Assembly (NCBI GenBank): GCA_003136395.1
Contig: PLEH01000314.1
Coordinates: 1 to 34,526, forward strand
DNA length: 34,526 nt
Source of the DNA: Phenylobacterium sp.
GTDB taxonomy: Bacteria > Pseudomonadota > Alphaproteobacteria > Caulobacterales > Caulobacteraceae
Direction: 5' to 3'
The position numbers and the translations under genes are program-made. Under the pieces are notes generated by a model, which saw only the letters and a list, made by a program, of their open reading frames with translations, searched no databases and was not told where the DNA came from. Shown here in pieces: positions 32,926 through 34,526 of the stretch. The first letter of the stretch is position 1. The number at the start of each line of letters is the position of its first letter.

Positions 32926-34526
32926 CACCAGCTCTTGGTGATCTGGACCGAGACGAACCGGCCGACCACGTCGGCATTGGCGGCGTCGAAGCCGTAGCCG
33001 AGCGGGTTGTTGTAAAACGGCGGGTCGGTGTTGAAGGCGTTGCGGACGTTGATGCTGAAGGTCGTACCCGACCAGCGCGACGCGACCGGTCCGGTCGCGC
33101 GCAGCTGAAGATCCAACGTCGTAAGGCTGTCGATGCGGACGCCAAAGAGGTCTTTGAAAGCGCTAGTGTGGTTCAGCGCCGCCCCGACGGTCAGCGGACC
33201 TTGCGTCCAGTCGGCGGTCAGCCGGCCGCGGTAGCGCGCCGGAAATCCGGTCAAGCCTTGCCGCTCCAAGGCCGCCGAAGTCGGCGTCAGAGCTTGCGCG
33301 TAGCGGATCAGGTCGGAGCCGTTTGCGGCCAGCTGCAGGCGGCCACGGCTGAAGTCGAAGCCGTAGGACGCGGTGGCGTCCAAGCCCTCGACCTCCAGGG
33401 AGCCGGTATTGACGTAGCGACTGTCAACGATCGCGCCGTAGCTATTCGCGGGAAACGAGCCCTGCGAGGTCGAGGTGGCCGGGCTCGCGAGTAGGGCGGA
33501 GATCGCAGCAAGATCCGCGGAATTGGAAGGATCCAGTCGCCGAACAAAATTGGAGACCGTCGGGTCCTGGAGGGCGGTGGCCAGCACGGCGTTGACTGGC
33601 TGGTCGATGCGGTTGCGGTAGCGGACGTCGAACCAGGTCGCCGACAGGCGAAGGCCGGGCAGCGCCTGCGGCCGCCAGGCGAAACCCGCGGTCCAACTGT
33701 TGGCGGTCTCCGGGCGCAGGCCGGGGTTGCCGCCCGTGAGCAGCAGGCTGAGCACCTGGGTCTGCCCGACGCCCAGCAGCACCGGGGTGTTGAACGCCGG
33801 ATCGTTCAACTCGCGAAGCCCCGGGGCGCGGAAAGAGCGGCCATAGGTGGCTCGGAGATTCAGAGTGTCCAGCGGCGACCACAGGACCCCGACCTTGGGA
33901 TTCAGCGTGCTCCCGAAGTCGCTGTAGTGTTCCCAGCGGACCGCCGCGTTCAGCTCCAGGCGTTCCAGGCCGGGTCTGCGGTAGTCGGGACCGAACAGCG
34001 GCACGTGGGCCTCCGCGAAGACCGCGCCGACGCTGCGGTCGACGTCCGTACTCTGTTGCGGGACCGGGGTGACGGTGGAGGTGTAGTTCGTGCCGACTTG
34101 GTTGAAGGTTTCTTTGCGGTACTGCGCGCCCACGGCCAGCTTGATGGCGCCCGCCGGCAACTGGAACAGCGTGCCGTCCGCTTGGGTGCTGGCTGTGTAG
34201 ACACGGCTTTCGCGCCGGGAAGACGTGAAGCCCGAACCGATTGCAGCCAAGACCGCGGGGGTATTAGCCGAGATGCTGGTGAACGGATTGAAGAAGCCGT
34301 CGCGAGATGGACTGTAGGCCGTGGTCGGGCGGTCGGCGACATTCCCCAGCGCCTCGGCCAGCAGGGTGGAGTTGAGGATGCCGTGCACGCGGCCCTCCTC
34401 GATTTCCTGGGAGAAATCCACAAAGCTGTCGGACCGCCAGTCACCCCAGAGATCGACCTTGGCGCCGGCGGTGAGCGCCAGCATCTCGGCAGTCCCGCGC
34501 GACACTGGCGAGGGCAGATCGTCGCG
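32925..34526 (-). CDS. TonB-dependent receptor, C-terminal part (runs off the window)
   Basis: The reading frame is open to the end of the window, so the N-terminal signal, TonB box and plug are missing. The visible 533 codons show outer-membrane barrel strands with typical TonB-receptor segments: LNPKVGVLWSPLDTLNLRATYGRSFRAPGLRELN, NPGLRPETANSWTAGFAW, and the terminal FVSVQITKSW ending in an aromatic residue. The gene precedes and overlaps the isopeptidase, as in astexin-type clusters, so it is the likely uptake receptor for the lasso peptide or its cargo. The track's Met start is internal. Confidence 0.92.
   Translation of the reverse strand, partial: RDDLPSPVSRGTAEMLALTAGAKVDLWGDWRSDSFVDFSQEIEEGRVHGILNSTLLAEALGNVADRPTTAYSPSRDGFFNPFTSISANTPAVLAAIGSGFTSSRRESRVYTASTQADGTLFQLPAGAIKLAVGAQYRKETFNQVGTNYTSTVTPVPQQSTDVDRSVGAVFAEAHVPLFGPDYRRPGLERLELNAAVRWEHYSDFGSTLNPKVGVLWSPLDTLNLRATYGRSFRAPGLRELNDPAFNTPVLLGVGQTQVLSLLLTGGNPGLRPETANSWTAGFAWRPQALPGLRLSATWFDVRYRNRIDQPVNAVLATALQDPTVSNFVRRLDPSNSADLAAISALLASPATSTSQGSFPANSYGAIVDSRYVNTGSLEVEGLDATASYGFDFSRGRLQLAANGSDLIRYAQALTPTSAALERQGLTGFPARYRGRLTADWTQGPLTVGAALNHTSAFKDLFGVRIDSLTTLDLQLRATGPVASRWSGTTFSINVRNAFNTDPPFYNNPLGYGFDAANADVVGRFVSVQITKSW

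Overview
The window is high-GC DNA that looks alphaproteobacterial, most likely Caulobacterales (Caulobacter, Phenylobacterium or a relative). The clues are an rRNA operon ending 23S-5S-tRNA-fMet, a GcrA-type cell-cycle regulator, a cold-shock gene followed by a 60-aa companion, and a lasso-peptide cluster of the astexin/caulonodin type with isopeptidase and TonB receptor. Assignments rest on motif reading only; no database search was run.

Region 1 (1-690) is the 3' end of an rRNA operon: 23S end, 5S, initiator tRNA and a rho-independent terminator. Region 2 (about 690-6870) is a compact candidate defence cassette on the + strand. It holds a RES-domain protein (NAD+-consuming fold), a PD-(D/E)xK nuclease-NACHT STAND NTPase, and a TIR-like protein whose start codon overlaps the NACHT stop. 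A run of ten G lies just upstream of the NACHT start.

Region 3 (6.9-17.4 kb) is mixed accessory DNA: a pair of small proteins (one ACT-like), and a minus-strand operon for a 106-aa protein, an outer-membrane barrel-like protein and a secreted ComEC-like metallo-beta-lactamase-fold hydrolase. A GNAT/hypothetical pair then diverges from a HEPN-motif protein. After these come a YhcG/DUF1016 nuclease and an RloC-like zinc-hook ATPase followed 2 bp later by a membrane-anchored coiled-coil protein.

Region 4 (17.4-21.2 kb) looks like ordinary chromosome on the minus strand: cold-shock protein plus companion, a SAM methyltransferase, a secreted hypothetical protein and a class-C beta-lactamase-like serine hydrolase. 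Region 5 (21.3-26.8 kb) is a plasmid/ICE-type module: RadC/JAB, Toprim primase-like, large ParB, an accessory GcrA and a DUF2493 protein, with intergenic hairpins and a GA-rich repeat.

Region 6 (26.85-34.5 kb) is a lasso-peptide biosynthetic cluster. It has a GntR regulator behind a phased operator-like array, a 39-aa precursor with predicted core GGDLGIQEFGDVGKFVPE, a hairpin, the B leader-peptidase/RRE protein and the C macrolactam synthetase. Facing them are the isopeptidase and a TonB-dependent receptor that runs off the window. The inferred logic is that B and C make the lasso, the receptor imports it or its cargo, and the isopeptidase linearises it; no ABC exporter is present.
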